Shown piece after piece: positions 24,918 to 36,139 of a DNA stretch of 64,000 nt (position 1 is its first letter; the number at the start of each line of letters is the position of its first letter). This stretch comes from Talinum fruticosum (taxonomy: Eukaryota > Streptophyta > Magnoliopsida > Caryophyllales > Talinaceae). The DNA lies in assembly GCA_021018815.1 (NCBI GenBank), contig JAITYX010000032.1:2604001-2668000 (forward strand), written 5' to 3'. Position numbers and translations under genes: made by a program. Below the pieces are notes generated by a model. It saw only the letters and a list, made by a program, of their open reading frames with translations. It made no database searches and was not told the DNA's origin.

Positions 24918-27679
24918 AGTATATCGTGGCGCCTCTCTCTCATCCGGTGAACGTTATCCCAATCCTCCAATTTCAATCGACCACGGGCTTTCTTGATATC
25001 TAATCCTAAGTTTTTTTTTTTATTTTGTGAAAAGTTAATATAATTAAATCGGTAGGTCTTCTCGTAAAGATTGTAATAAATTGTACTCAATAAACATGAT
25101 GAACATGGAAGATATCTAATCCGATTTAGGACGATCTTTTTCAACTTATCTTTTATACAATAAAGTCACGTAAGGCTATGTTATTTGAATTTATTTTGAA
25201 TATGTTTTTGGGCTTTATTATTAACTTATTACAAACAAGGCTTTTATTGGACAAACAAACTTAAAATAATTTATGTAAGTTCGATTGGTAATAAGTTCAA
25301 TCAAAATAAGTTAAAAAAATAGGGTTTAAACCCTAGCGTATACTATAACTATTACGTATGATATTGGTACCCTTTCAATTATAAAGACATATATATAATG
25401 TACTACATACTTATTACATGGAATCTTATAAATGGTTATGGAAATGAAAGAAGTGTAGAGCACTAAAATGTACCATTGAAATAGGAAAACTAGTGCAAAT
25501 ACCTAAAAATTGGTCATATGGGTCTCGTTGGAATATGCTTTAACATTAGTTTCTTTTTGTTTGTCTATCCCAATATTTAATAAAATTATTTCCAAGATAA
25601 AACTGTTTCGAAAATAGTCAACCAAAAAAACTTTAAAAAATCAATTTCATTCTTGATAAGTGTACCTACTCACACATAAACATTTGTGGAAAACGCGCGT
25701 CCGTTCCGGTCATAGTTCGTACAATCTGTCAAAGTTAAAGAAGTAATAAAAATGATTTGACTAAAGAAATAATCGAAATAACTTACTTATTACACATAAA
25801 TGACTAATAAATACCTCTTTTTTTAGTCGGTTTATTACTGTAGGGGATTTATGTGTATAATTAATTACTTTATGCTTGCTTCTACTTTATATGCTTCAAT
25901 TTTGTGCATATTGTGACTCTGTGAGCCCAAGTTAAATGAGTAAATTGATGGTTTTGAGGCCCTCTACATAAAAGATGGAAGTGAAAGAGGGCCAAAAGCG
26001 AGCTATATTAGGGTTATAATGGAGCCGAGTACTGCTCGTTGAATGCTCGGGTTCGACAGTCACGAATCAAGGCAATCTTTAGTCGGCTCAAAGGCATATC
26101 AAGCCTACCGAGTCAAGTATGAGCTCAGCAAGGCTCGGTTCGATTTGGTTTGGTTTAGGCTAAATAGTTTTTCTAAAAATACTTGTGTGAACAATATAAA
26201 ATTATCTCTAAAATCACCAAATTTCATTTAAACCTTCATTTCTTTGATGCAATATAAAAATATAGAATTTAATTCCGACTATAGCCTTGAATTTAGAAAA
26301 TTTTCTTTTAAAATAAAAAACAAGTCGAGCCGAGCCTTGAGCCATCCGAGCAAATCCAAGCCTATACTTTAAAAGTTTGGCGAGCTTCGAGCCAAGCCTA
26401 AGGCCAGTTAAAATGTAACGGAGCTGAGTCGGAGCCTGGCTGGCTCGAGATCCACTCGGTTCGACTTATTTACAGCCCTAAGCTACACAATTTATCATGG
26501 TCAGAAACCAGATTTAGGAGGCTTGGGGATGGCCATGACCAGGTTGGTCACAACCATCGTGTTGGTTACCGTTGCTAGCACGGGCAATGGCAGGGTTGAT
26601 TTGCACGACTGCTCATTTTCGATTAGCTTTGGAGATTTGCTTCTAATTTAATGCTATATATGGCACGAAAGTTTGAGTCCTTTGGGGATCATTCCACCAT
26701 AGTAGATTAGGTAGACTGCGTTAGAGTAAGAGAGCACAAGTTGAACAAGGAGATTTCCAAGGAGGCCAAATCGGGCTTGTGTCGACGGATTCAATCGTGC
26801 GGCGACTCAACATTGCTTCTCTTTTATCACTTTAAATAGTAGTTTAGTTCCACTCTTATTTTCAGGTCTGGATTCGTTTGGCCTACGTCGGAGGAATATA
26901 GCACAGTAGGTTAACATAGTTGTTGCGGAGAAAACCTTGATATGCTATAATGTCGTACTCGTGCATTTGCGAGCCTATCAGCATCCACCCGCCATTTTTT
27001 CCATCATATAGATTAGTATTATAATTTATAATGGAACTATATTGAGATAAAGTGACTATAAGAAGAAGATCTTGCAAGCATTTCGGATAGGGTTTACTCG
27101 ACCATTCAATCACGCCTTCGTAGGAGCAAATTCTCTTCTCTTCTCCTCTCTTTTATCACTTTAGATTTATGAGTTTTATAACTTATATCATAATTTTGGA
27201 TGATTTAATCTTGAATTTATGCAAGTATTGGCTAATTTTCTGATCGTGGGTAATCTTATTTGCTCACAGTCTGAACTAAACTATACTCGGCAAAGTTAAG
27301 GATATTATTAGTCATAAACCCGAAAAACAAGAATTTATCATTTTTGTTGTTTACTGTCTCTATTTATATTTTCTCTATTTTAAAAAGAAAAAGGGATTAA
27401 CAAACTCCATCCACACAAGTGGAAAATTCATCAACTTGAAAGGAAAAAAAAAAGGTTCTACCAGTAGCAGTAGTAGTAGTAGTTTACACTGCATATTCAC
27501 ACACGAGTAGTATGTATGTATATCTGCTCACACCTCCCTCCACTCCCCTAAAAAGAAAAAACCTCACTCACTTGATTTGGGCTTGGCTTCGCCTCCCCAA
27601 GATGTCAGCCCAAAACTTGAAAAAGAAAAAGAAAAGGAAAAGGAAGTTTATTTTTTTAAAAAAAAGGAGTGAAAATATA
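24918..27679. other. Intergenic region upstream of CYP37
   Basis: CYP37 promoter side plus spacer before the methyltransferase stop. A hAT MITE (26009-26480) is the only structured object found. The A/G-rich and AGT-repeat sequence at 27440-27660 is probably the methyltransferase 3' flank. Confidence 0.5.
26009..26480. mobile_element. hAT-type non-autonomous element (MITE)
   Basis: A 472-bp element whose ends are inverted: TAGGGTTATAATGGAGCCGA on the left, and TAGGGCTGTAAATAAG as the reverse complement of the right. Flanking 8-mers AGCTATAT (26001-26008) and AGCTACAC (26481-26488) fit an 8-bp hAT target duplication with two C/T changes. The interior is full of GAGCCGAGCC-type words near both ends, a known feature of plant hAT MITEs. 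It has no coding capacity. Confidence 0.75.
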
Positions 27680-28551
27680 TTAACATAAATTATGGCATCT
27701 CCAGTCAAGGCGGACTTCTCCAGCATATGCATAAGCGGGGCCCACGGGCTTCCGAAACGACACGATGTGGCTGCTCACCATGTAAGCAGTGACGCGTTCC
27801 GAGACCCGAATGTCTTCCATCCTGAGCTCCTGAAGTTTCTTCACGTACTCCGGCACGTGCTGGAGGTCCCAGACGACCCCTACCCCGCCGGGCTTCAGCA
27901 CCCGCACCATCTCCCCTACGGCCCTCTCTCTCTCCTCCCTCGAGGTCGCCGCCTTACGTATCGCTGCCGCAGAAACCACCACGTCGAAGTAGTCGTCTCT
28001 GAAGGGCAGCCTCCTGACGTCCCCCTCCCTGCACGTCACGTACTCCTGCACCCCCTCCATCCCAGCTGTCCTCAGCGTCCTCATCGTCATCGACCGCTTC
28101 TCGTCCAGCCCAACCACCCGACCCGACGACCCCTGCTTCTTCAGCTGCAGCGCCACAGCGTTCAGCAGGATTCCCCTCCCGCACCCCACGTCCAACGCCG
28201 TCTTCACGTTCGACCAGTCCGTCACGGCCGACAGCATCCGCTGGGAGATCTCCCACTGCAACGGCACCGCCGAGTACAGGAAGTTCGCCGCCGCCACCAA
28301 CAGGCACAGCGCGACCAGCGCCGTCATTGACCCCATCAGGCCGGCGACGAACCTGGCCGATCCCGGGGGAGGAGAGAGAATATGTGCAGGGACGAGAGGG
28401 AAGCCACCACGGGGCCAAAGTAGAGAAGCAGCAGCACGGAGAGGATTGAGAATACGAGGGCGTGGAAGAGCAGGAAAAGGAACGTCTGCCACTCATCCAT
28501 CCCGTAGATCGAGTAGATCTGCGTCCAATCCCTGCTACACCCCTTCCCCAT
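27680..28551 (-). CDS. Membrane-anchored SAM-dependent methyltransferase (one frameshift)
   Basis: Class I SAM-dependent methyltransferase of an uncharacterised plant family; the substrate is unknown. The start ATG at 28551 gives MGKGCSRDWTQIYSIYGMDE, matching the family's N-terminus (another ATG lies two codons upstream). Two hydrophobic stretches follow (FLFLLFHALVFSILSVLLLL; ALVALCLLVAAANFLYSAV), then the SAM-binding motif I ALDVGCGRGILLNAVA, the acidic residue in RVVGLDEKRS, REGDVRRLPFRDDYFDVVV and VLKPGG. The frame changes once near 28361-28372 beside a run of Gs (minus-strand Cs); adding one base joins both parts and gives 873 nt (290 aa plus stop). It has no introns in the coding region and is far more GC-rich than its surroundings, like many single-exon plant genes. 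Confidence 0.87.
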
Positions 28552-28557
28552 CTTCAT

Positions 28558-31500
28558 TCACACTCACACTCACTCAATCTCAGTCTACTCCGGTTCCGAT
28601 TAATCTGATCTAGTGATCTCTCCTGGCCTGAATCAAATTCAAAATTCCAAAACATTCAGATTTCAGAGAGTAACTCTCAAATCCACACCAACAAGGAAAC
28701 TGACTGACATCGGTATATAACTTACGCTGATGAGATAAAGTTAAAATGTACAGACGATCGCCATTCCTGGATGCTTGACAGCTTTTGCGCAGAATCGATG
28801 GAAGAGAAAGAGAGAGAGAGAGAGAGAAAAAGTAAAATCCAGAGGACGTCACTACGCGTTTTGATTTTGCTTCAGCAGAAAGGACTGAGAGAGTGAATTG
28901 ATTGGAGAGGGAACGGATTCTCTCTCATCAAGTACAGCAGGGGAGGGGAAAACGGAGATCAGAGTGCGTTTTATATGTGTAAAATGCGGAATTTCAGGAC
29001 CATCTCCACCGGCTCAGGAGTTGAGATTTTAGGGTGATTACTTTTTTTTTTAATATTTCTTTCTAAAATTGTTAAATTAAAAATAAAGAATGATTATAAT
29101 AATTATGTCCTTGCTGAGAATTTTGAATTAGTTAGGGGAGGTCAGAAAAGTCAATCTCAATCCACACTAGAAGTAAATAAAATAATAATAATAAATAATT
29201 ATTTTGGGGTTTTGTTAACTGCCGCTAGTTAAGTAGAAGTAGACTGTGGGAGTGCCGACAATTGCTTTTCCCTAATTTGTAAGAATACTCTCGTAATTAG
29301 TTTTCCTCCATACGTTTCTAGAATAATAATTGCACCTCTCAAATGTATATCATGCCACATTGTAATTAATATAGTCTTCAGTCATTAATCCTTTAGTGTT
29401 GAATTTTATTTATGATTACTGAAACCTCTAAAAGTATATTTATTTTTCCAATTTAAAATATATGTAATGACAAAGTCCAGATCCAAGGGGTTGGTTGACA
29501 ACCTTGATTATCTCCACACAATGATAATTGCAATCAATGTGATTTGATCTCGTGATCTCTACAAAAGAAGGTGACCTAAATGCCAATTAAGTTAAGCATT
29601 CATTAGCAATTCCAACGACATATTAACAATTACTAGTTCAATAACTTTTTTCTTATTAATTGTTTTTCCCTTTTATTATTTTGTTGATTTTCTTCATTTC
29701 TAATAAAATTTTAGGGCAACTTGATCTTTTAACACAAATTTTATCATAAATTTTGTGTTTTATTGGTATTAGCCCTATTTGACAATCAGCTGTTATTTGT
29801 TTGTATTAATATTGTTTGAATTAACTGTTTGCATTAGTTGTTTGATTAAAAAGTGTTTGGTAAAATTAGTTGTCTCTAACAAACCTATTTGGTGAAGTTC
29901 TATTTATGCCTGTATCTAAATTTTATTAAATGTTTTATACATTATAATTATTTTTATTACATACTCATATTTCTTCTCTATATTAATTAAAAATTATGTG
30001 ATATATAAAATTATATTTATACCTTCTATACAATTTTAATTATAAATATTTTTTGAAGTTTATTTTTAATAAGATATTTGACATTTACATGGCAAAACTA
30101 TTTATTTATTATGATACACTAAATTATTTGTTAAATATAGAAAATATTAAAATAAAAAATATTAACTTAAATACTCATAATCATCCTCTAATTTTCAAAG
30201 ACAATTAGCGTAATTTCACCAAAATGTAAAGGGCAATATAGTAATTTCTAAAGAGATTTTTGGATTAAAAAATTATTTTAAAAAACTCTTTACCAAACAG
30301 TCCTGTTATCTTTCTAATTCAGTTAAATAATTTAAAAAAATTTTTTTGAGGATAAAGAACTCTTTGCTAATTACCCCTATAATTACATAAGATTAAAATG
30401 GTAGGTATTTTAAAATAGCTGAAATATAACATACCAAGTGTACGCAAGTACATTGACCATGTGTTCAGTATTTTCCCTAACATATGGTCATAAAAACTAT
30501 ATCCAAGTAGGGAAAGACAATTGTTTTTCTTCCCCAATAATTGACGGTTGATTTTCTAGTAACTAGTACGGAATCCAATCCACTCATAATCTGAAGCTCG
30601 TTCATTCTTTGATTTTGAACCATCGGAGATTACAAGCGGTTTACATTTTCTGGATTGTCATTTGATTGATTTATTAATTTAATTATTTTTAAAAATAAAA
30701 ATGATGTAAAAATTTTATACTTATTTCTTTTAATTAAAGTTATTAAGCACTATACTAACATTACAATGGAGATCGAACGCTTGCAAATTCTTATGTCTAT
30801 ATAGAAGCATATGTTCTTAGATAACACGTCATGACGTTAGGTCCAGTAAAATTTCCCTTATTTTCTTTTTCGTTCAACCATTTGTTAACATATGTGCAAA
30901 AAGCAAGTAATAAATATGACGGAACTTAAACACAAGCTTACATAACAATAAAAACTACAATTTCAAAAAAAAATAATATAAAATCAATTTGTCGTAGATT
31001 CCAAATTTATTAGGTGGGAGGACCGGAGGAGGGTAGTTAAGATTATTAATTCTCAAGAGAATTCATATTTTTAATAGAAAACATTCATTAATTTTTATTG
31101 GATTGTTATCATTGATATTTTTAGTCAAATAATGCAACATTTTCAGAGTTATTTCTTGAACAAAATATACTTTACATAGTTATAATAATATCGTATTTAT
31201 ATCATTTATAAAATGAGACATTTTCTATAATAAAATGGACTTCTTATTCAAAAGTACCACTAAACTTTACAAAATATTCAAAAGATGGTGAACATTTTTA
31301 ATATTTTTTAAAAATCTAAGTAGTATATTTTATTATTTTTAAACTAGTTTAATTAACTGAAAAAAATATAATAATTTTTTTAAATATTTGAAAAATTTTA
31401 GTGATAATTTTGAGTAAGAACTCCATTATAATGTGATAGGCACCAAATTTAGATGCACTTGTTTGTTGTTGATAGGTGTGCCACCTGGTACCTAGGTTGA

Positions 31501-31600
31501 GTAGTAGTATTGTGCATCAAGAGGAAAATATACATATATATATTAGGTCAATGTCTAAAAGAAAATAGGGTACAATCAATCCATGTTATTTTTAACTTAC
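28558..31600. other. AT-rich intergenic region
   Basis: 28.56-28.95 kb is the methyltransferase 5' region, with a CT/GA microsatellite near 28812. The rest is AT-rich without a credible gene. A MITE interior fragment sits at 29640-29775. Words such as CTCTTTACCAAACAGTCCTG near 30285 resemble the ends of other small plant transposons, but I could not pair them convincingly. Confidence 0.5.
29640..29775. mobile_element. Stowaway-like MITE interior fragment
   Basis: It shares the order GATTTTCTTCATTTCTAATA, AATTTTAGGGCAACTTGATC and TTTTAACACAAATTTTATCA with the interiors of the copies at 42.7 and 57.2 kb. The terminal inverted repeats are missing. Confidence 0.5.
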
Positions 31601-31854
31601 TATTCCATCTGTTTTATAATATATGTCATTTTAATTAAGCGTAACCATTTTACAATATTCGTCATTTTATAATCTCAATGACATATCAAACTGGTTTACA
31701 CATTTTGCCCTTATTAATCGTTTACTAAAAAATGACAAAGAGAGAAAGTGGTGGCATATTAGACAATTCACATTTTAAGCTGTTTTAATTTTTAATTAAC
31801 TTTAGTTTCCTCCCATCCCACTAAAATAACATGTAATTTAAAATAGAAAGAGTA
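31601..31854. mobile_element. Stowaway-like MITE
   Basis: Left end TATTCCATCTGTTTTATAAT pairs with the reverse complement of the right end (TACTCTTTCTATTTTAAATT); both continue into ATGTCATTTTA / ATGTTATTTTA. TA borders are present. Same family as the copy in the polygalacturonase intron. Confidence 0.65.
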
Positions 31855-31940
31855 TGTATTAGTACTTATCATTAGCGTTAACATCATTTAACAATGTGAT
31901 TCCTATTTCGGATTAGTTTTGTTGCGAATAGATCTAGTAA

Positions 31941-31944
<4 letters not shown>

Positions 31945-31992
<48 letters not shown>
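31945..31992. repeat. (AT)n microsatellite
   Basis: About 48 bp of pure AT dinucleotide at the 3' end of the SINE-like element to its right, where SINE tails are expected. Confidence 0.9.
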
Positions 31993-31995
<3 letters not shown>

Positions 31996-32164
31996 TTATT
32001 GTTCTTACGCGAATGCCTTTTGGGCTTGAAGCGTGCATGCAACAAAGGCTCCTCCTTGCCTTGTGCAATAATTAATATGGAGGATCTTGAGATTCGAACT
32101 CGAGACCTCTCGCACGAAAAGCTCCGATACCATGTTCGGGAACCAACTCAACCAAAAGCTTAAG
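31993..32164 (-). mobile_element. tRNA-derived SINE, minus orientation
   Basis: On the minus strand, TGGTTGAGTTGG fits the A-box consensus (TRGYNNANNNGG) and GAGTTCGAATC fits the B box. The body continues through CTCCATATTAATTATTGCAC and ends in an AT repeat. It also contains ATGGTATCGGAGC, similar to the initiator-tRNA-Met-complementary sequence. The retrotransposon inserted right at its head (TTAAG). Confidence 0.55.
32160..32164. other. Left target-site duplication TTAAG
   Basis: The 5-bp TTAAG directly before the 5' LTR is repeated exactly at 42019-42023 after the 3' LTR. It defines the insertion boundaries. Confidence 0.9.
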
Positions 32165-33897
32165 TGTAACACCCCGTCCCTAAGAAAATAATTAACTTAA
32201 ATACATTCAAGAATAAGCATGAGCGCGTGCATTTCAAATTTTTAAATATTTTCATATTATACATGTGTATATATATTTATATATATATGTATATGTCAAT
32301 GTTGTTTAAAATGCGAGGAACCGGATGATGACAACGACGACGCTTACGAGTATATTCTATAAATTTTAATGACTCATAAGATAATTAACATTATTATTTA
32401 GCTAATTTATTTTGAGTTCTAAAAATCCGTAAATAAATAAAATTAATATAATTTTCTTGTAAACTTACTATTATTAAAAATAAAATTTCTAGATTAGAAT
32501 AAGTTTATTGAGCAAGATAATAGTAAGCTTGGAGGATTAGGAAGTAGGATGGAGTTTAAGGAGGAGATTAAGATTAGACTGAAATGAAGGGATAACTTGC
32601 TAAGAATTTGGGCCAGAATTAGGAGGAGTCGGTCGGCCTAGTGAGAGAGAAAGCAAGAGGGGGTATAAAACCCTAAGGAAACCTAAAAGCTGTCATTTTT
32701 CCTAAACCTAATTACTGATACACTCATAGCTCTCTCTCCCTCTCCCTCTCCCTCCCTAGCCCGGCGCCCTGCCTCTGCCCTCGTTCCACCACCACCGCCA
32801 ACTGGCCACCGCTGCAGCTTCGCTCCGGCCACCCCTGGTTCGACGCCACCATCAACACCACCGATCGCCATCAAAAACCTCAACCGCCAACGCCCACCCC
32901 CACGGAAATCAAACCCCTTCACTCCCCGCGACGCTCTGTTCGGTCACCGCCCAGCGCCCGCGACCACCGCCGGCTACCGTCTGCTTCTACCTCGACTACA
33001 ACTTTGTCACCGCCCAGCCACCAAACGCAAGTATACCACCGGTTTTGCGCCGGTTTCGGCCCCGGATTCGCGACTCCTTGGCCTCGGCTGCCCCGACCTC
33101 CGGTCGATTGGGTCACCGCCATCTTCCGGCAGGTCGCCGCCGCCGCTTATTGCCACTGACCGTCGCTTTAGCCACCCTTCGATCCTCAGTCCTCTAACCT
33201 TCAACCAGCCCATAAACCCTCCTAATTAACCTCCTCCATCTAATTGTTTAGGGTAAAATTTTCAGATTCAGTTCGTTAATTTAATTCCTTGGAGTAATTT
33301 TCAGATTCAGTTAATTCCTTTAATTCAAGTATTTAAGCTGTAATCAGTTGTTTTCTTGTTCTTTTTGGAGGTTAAAATTGGATTATGATATGTATGTGGT
33401 TGAGTCATGGAGTTGGGAAGATTTCATGACAAATTGATGATGTTTGGACATACTGATACTGCAGATAGATTGTGGACAAATTTTTGTGGACAAATTTCTG
33501 TATAAAAGACAGCCATCAATAATTTGAGTTAGAAAATGTTTTGGATTAAGTTAGCTAATTACTTGACCTAATGGTGAGATTAGCAGAAATTTTAGAAAGG
33601 ATTTAACCTACTTGAGGAAATTGTGAAAGCTGAATTAATATAGGAATAGCAGGCCAGAATTGAGCATCTCTTTTGCCTACCAGGACAGAATGGGTAAGAA
33701 AATAGGTGCATAAAAGATTAAACAAAAACATTTACATAATAAAATAACTAATAATAACAATTAAAGAGATACTATCTGACATTAATATATACAGATGTTT
33801 ATGTATGCATCTTATAAAAGGAAATAAATAAATAAACCTTATAGGTTAGAATTAACGTTAATACTATAGAGGAGAAAACTATGTTTATTGAGGTTAA

Positions 33898-33966
<69 letters not shown>

Positions 33967-35064
33967 TTAGAAGAAGGCTCCATATATTGTTTTTTTAAAG
34001 ATTTATATATATGTATATAGATATATATGTATATACTTATGCATGGTATAGAATAAGATGAATAGATCGTATATACTAAAGATATCATTAGTATCCTTAA
34101 AAAAAAGGTACTTCGTTAATTTTCATTTCAGAATATATTTGAAATGATTTAATAAATAAGAAATAAAAATTCAGTTTATTAATAAAACTTTTATATCCTT
34201 AATTAAGGTCAGTCAAGCATCGGCGTCGTGCGTTCATCCGGATTACGTCCAAAAAGAAAAAGAAGGAGGAACATCGGCACTAGGTACGTTCATTGATCGT
34301 GCCCTTCGGTGTTTTATTTACAAATCAAGGCCGGATATGGCCGTCATTAACAACAATGAAGAATTGTTTGCAAATAATTTTTGCCATCATTAATATGGAC
34401 CCGCCCATCAAGTGCCATTATTTGGTACGCCCAATATCCAGGTTGGTAACCCAGTAACGGTTAACCGCCTTCAACCGGACTATCCGATCGGTGCGGGTGT
34501 GTGCACATGCATTTAGGGAAACCCGATGATCGTAAAGGGATCCATTCGAGATAATCAATTAGCAACAATTTTACATTGTTCACTCTCCCTCATTTACAAA
34601 TGAATTGAAATGCATGCGCTTAACTCAATTACTTCATAACCATTATTTTCTTGCATGATAGTGAACGTATTGAGCTTTGGCTCACATTTCGAAAATGTTT
34701 TCTTGTTTTGTTTTAGGTAAAGATGTGGAAGATTTGAAGCAAATGTCCATTAAGGACTTAGAGGCTCGCGAGCAACAACCTAGTTGGGGTATCAAGGGTT
34801 AAGTGTCGTTGTCGTAGTTTATTAGGCCGTAGTCTATACTTATGCTTAATCTTCGTACAAGTTAAAGTTTATGCTTTATCATGAGACACTTGCTTGTTAG
34901 TGGCAAAAGCAAGTAACCGGGGTTAGAAACGTATCTATTATTATAGCCTTGCCCTTTCCTCCGGTAAGGGCGGCGGTAATGCCCCGACCTACTTTCCATT
35001 GCGCTAATCATCGGTGGGCGGCTTGCTTAGTCTAAAACCGGTGATTACGGGTTTGGGGCGTTAC
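32165..35064 (+). repeat. 5' LTR
   Basis: Begins TGTAACACCCCGTCCCTAAG and ends GGGGCGTTAC; the terminal A present in the 3' LTR is lacking or read as G. It contains a C-rich segment (32730-33240) and an AT microsatellite (33903-33962). It matches the 3' LTR along its whole length with scattered substitutions and one-base gaps. Confidence 0.93.
33903..33962. repeat. (AT)n microsatellite in 5' LTR
   Basis: About 60 bp of pure AT repeat. The matching tract in the 3' LTR is about 12 bp longer. The open frame encoding repeated Tyr-Ile is an artefact of this repeat. Confidence 0.9.
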
Positions 35065-35069
35065 GGATA

Positions 35070-35081
35070 TGGTATCGAGCC
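35070..35081 (+). other. Primer-binding site (initiator tRNA-Met type)
   Basis: TGGTATCGAGCC, five bases inside the 5' LTR end, corresponds to the plant retrotransposon site TGGTATCAGAGCC but lacks one base. Confidence 0.8.
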
Positions 35082-35099
35082 TAGGTTTAAGAGATTCCT

Positions 35100-36130
35100 G
35101 CGAGCCATATAGGAACTATGAGGATTGAGTTGGAATAGGAAGTATAAGTGCCTTATTATTAAATTGTTTGTACGAAGTGCGGAATAGAAAATACTCATAA
35201 TGCCCAATTAAATCTCAAAAGTTGTAACCAATGATTAACATAAGGATGATAATCCTAAACAAATGGAGGACCATACCTCCATAAACTTTCATATGCCTAT
35301 CAACGGGAAGTTGACAAAAATCAACTTCCCTGTCTCTCCAAATTTCAAAGATAAATATCAACCCTATATATACCAAGGAAAGCGTATCCAAAGGGATATA
35401 TCTACCCTACGTGATTCTCCAACAATATAGGAAAGCAAACCAAAATGCCAAAAGGAACCCCAAGGGATATGATGGGAAGATTGATTAGGAATGTAGAAGA
35501 GAAGTTGCAATTATTGAAGACCAAAAAGGTGATTATAAGGACATCACATCTAGCAGGAAAAGCAAGACACATAGTAAAACACGATTATATAAGATATTAG
35601 GGAATTGAGTTTACATTTGGCCAAATTTTGAAGAAAATTAGGGCTGAGTTCTACTCTTCTCGAGTTGAAGGAAAAGAGTTTTAAGAATGGGACAACTTAG
35701 AAAACCCCCAAATGGAATTATTGAGGAAACCAAAACCACAATGGGAACAGACATGCCAAGAAGGTCCAAAACTCACCCAAATCAAAAATTTTGTGTCCAT
35801 TATCCATGAATCATGTAATATGATAGAACCTTCGTAAAGAAATTCCGATAACAATGGTTAGGGAAGATTTTACCACTAACCTCATTTAGTTTGATTTAAC
35901 CAACCTTGAGATAATGCTTGGGAAGAGAGAAAGGATTATCGAATTGGGATGCCAAGGATTTATTGCGGAAAACGAAAGGGTGATAATAGAGAGTTGCTAA
36001 GGATAGAATATAGGCTATATCGTAATAAGAATGTAAGGAAATATTTCATGATATCTTTGGGTAAATACAACGAGACTTTTGGAAAAAAAATATATATATA
36101 TATATATATCAAGGTTATTGGTGTTATACT
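35100..36130 (+). other. Expected gag/protease region, not recognisable
   Basis: Between the primer-binding site and the first RT-linker motifs there are only broken frames. I see no CCHC zinc knuckle and no DSG/DTG-type protease motif. Either this part was deleted or it has decayed beyond reading by eye. Intact Tekay elements have a longer coding region here. Confidence 0.5.
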
Positions 36131-36139
36131 ATTAAAAGA

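Noticed and set aside
27692..28330. 212-codon plus-strand frame opposite the methyltransferase
   Set aside because: His/Pro/Arg-rich shadow of a GC-rich gene on the other strand; the minus-strand frame has clear SAM-binding motifs.
32075..32140. Possible tRNA gene (B-box-like GTTCGAATC)
   Set aside because: No cloverleaf stems could be formed around it; better explained as a tRNA-derived SINE.
32683..33213. Gly/Arg/Trp-rich minus-strand frames in the C-rich LTR segment (and their copies at 39537-40150)
   Set aside because: They lie inside both LTRs, change length between the copies because of one-base gaps, and show no domain.
33894..34088. Tyr-Ile repeat protein frame (also 40834-41040)
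   Set aside because: Translation of an AT microsatellite.
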